Assembly: GCF_000008765.1 (NCBI RefSeq)
Contig: NC_003030.1
Coordinates: forward strand, 592,001-656,000
Direction: 5' to 3'
Length of the DNA stretch: 64,000 nt
DNA from: Clostridium acetobutylicum ATCC 824
GTDB taxonomy: Bacteria; Bacillota; Clostridia; Clostridiales; Clostridiaceae
In this document: piece after piece, positions 63,162 through 64,000 of the stretch
How the letters are laid out: every line of letters begins with the position of its first letter
How positions within the stretch are numbered: the stretch's first letter is position 1
Translations under genes and position numbers: made by a program
The notes under the pieces: generated by a model
The model's database searches: none
The model's input: the letters and a program-made list of their open reading frames with translations, nothing else
Told to the model about the DNA's origin: nothing

Positions 63162-64000
63162 GTGGGTTATAGTAAATATAAATATGAAGGTCTATTGAAT
63201 TTATGCCTAGAGGTTTTTCAAAGGCTTGGCTATACAAAAGAGGACAGCTATACAATAGGGGAAGTGCTGCTTCTAGCGGATTTGTTTGGGATAGAATCTC
63301 ATGGAGTGCAAAGACTTACATTGTATTATAAGGGAATAAGAAATGGAAGCATAAAGGTTAAAAATCATATGAATATAGTAAAAGAATCACCTGTGTCTGT
63401 AGTTATTGATGGAGATGGGGGAATGGGACAAATAATATCAAAGAAAGCTATGGAGAGGGCTATTGATAAGGCAAAAAAGACAGGGATAGGTATGGCTATT
63501 GTTAAAAATTCCAATCATTTTGGTATAGCGGGATATTACAGTAGGATGGCTGAGAGAAAAGGGCTTATGGGAATAGCTATGACAAATACTAGAGCCATTG
63601 TGTTGCCTACATATGGAAGAGAGCAAATGCTTGGGACTAACCCTATTTCTATTGCAATGCCTGCAAGACCAATACCGTTTTTACTTGACATGGCAACAAG
63701 CGTTATCACAAGAGGAAAGGTTGAGGTTTACAGTAAAAATAATCAGAAACTTAATTATGGATGGGCTATGGATGATGAGGGAAGAAAAACAGATAATCCA
63801 GATAAAGTTTTGAAATTAGCAAATGGAAATACAGGTGGACTTTTGCCGCTTGGAGGAGATACAGAGATTTTTGGTGGACATAAAGGATACGGAATCTCTT
63901 TTGCTGTTGAAATGTTTACGTCTATCCTGTCAGGTGGACTTACCAGCGACGAAATACGTGGTAATAATAATACTAATGGTGTGTGCCATGCTTTTGCTGC
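63162..64000 (+). CDS. Ldh2-family malate/L-lactate-type dehydrogenase, 3' truncated by window
   Basis: An open frame runs from GTG 63162, behind GGGGTGAT, to the window edge (279 residues of about 350). It shows ADLFGIESHGVQRL with the catalytic His, IVKNSNHFGIAGYY, MTNTRAIVLPTYGREQMLGTNPISIAMPA, DMATS and GGHKGYGISFAVEM. These are marks of the LDH2/MDH2 family (pfam02615), NAD(P)-dependent 2-hydroxyacid dehydrogenases that include malate, sulfolactate and ureidoglycolate enzymes. The substrate cannot be chosen from this part. Confidence 0.9.
   Translation, partial: MGYSKYKYEGLLNLCLEVFQRLGYTKEDSYTIGEVLLLADLFGIESHGVQRLTLYYKGIRNGSIKVKNHMNIVKESPVSVVIDGDGGMGQIISKKAMERAIDKAKKTGIGMAIVKNSNHFGIAGYYSRMAERKGLMGIAMTNTRAIVLPTYGREQMLGTNPISIAMPARPIPFLLDMATSVITRGKVEVYSKNNQKLNYGWAMDDEGRKTDNPDKVLKLANGNTGGLLPLGGDTEIFGGHKGYGISFAVEMFTSILSGGLTSDEIRGNNNTNGVCHAFA

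Overview
The window is a 64 kb stretch of a low-GC Firmicute chromosome. By gene content it is Clostridium acetobutylicum or a very close relative. The evidence is the dnaE-pfkA-pyk run, a maltose PTS/GH4 pair of malP/malH type, three GH26 mannanases with ChW repeats, a GH9 cellulase with a dockerin, and a 324-residue GH25 autolytic lysozyme followed by peptidoglycan-binding repeats. This assignment rests on remembered family knowledge; no search was run. No rRNA, tRNA or CRISPR array was seen.

Layout. 0-12 kb is housekeeping: a thioesterase tail, a Dabb protein, dnaE, pfkA-pyk, pyrC, an epimerase with no normal start codon, a DUF1540 protein, a HAD phosphatase and a 23S rRNA methyltransferase. 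12.2-20.6 kb looks acquired and partly decayed. It holds a broken helix-turn-helix gene, a Bce-type two-component system with its ABC transporter (codon use visibly richer in G and C), an Lsa-type ABC-F ribosome-protection gene behind an attenuator-like leader, and the wreck of a multidrug ABC exporter. 20.6-26.4 kb has an esterase/PadR pair behind twin palindromic operators, then an RpiR regulator, malP and malH. 26.6-31.1 kb has a rifamycin phosphotransferase, a metallo-hydrolase and an SDR enzyme.

31.2-37.9 kb is a polysaccharide-degradation block: a CE2-like esterase and three tandem ChW mannanases. The first mannanase has a frameshift in its signal peptide, and the remains of a fourth copy lie between the first and second. 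37.9-44.6 kb carries a methyltransferase, two chemoreceptors and small membrane or binding proteins. 44.6-50.4 kb is a phage-derived segment: ImmA/ImmR pair, late-regulator-like protein, a broken and an intact LamG/Big2 protein, XhlA and the lysozyme. It has no capsid, terminase or integrase gene. 50.4-56.4 kb holds membrane and redox proteins, AIM24, an M48 peptidase, a Fur-box small membrane protein, and a MarR/MFS pair with matching operators. 56.4-59.9 kb has a c-di-GMP-II riboswitch with no convincing gene behind it, then the dockerin cellulase. 60-64 kb has two small membrane proteins, a second two-component system and a truncated Ldh2-family dehydrogenase.

Three themes link the genes. 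One is plant polysaccharide use: mannanases, esterases, cellulase and maltose uptake. One is antibiotic defence: a peptide-sensing ABC system, an ABC-F protein, Rph and a MarR/MFS efflux pair. The third is regulatory RNA or unusual translation starts: the riboswitch, the ABC-F leader, a probably leaderless marR, an ATA start and a poly-A frameshift.
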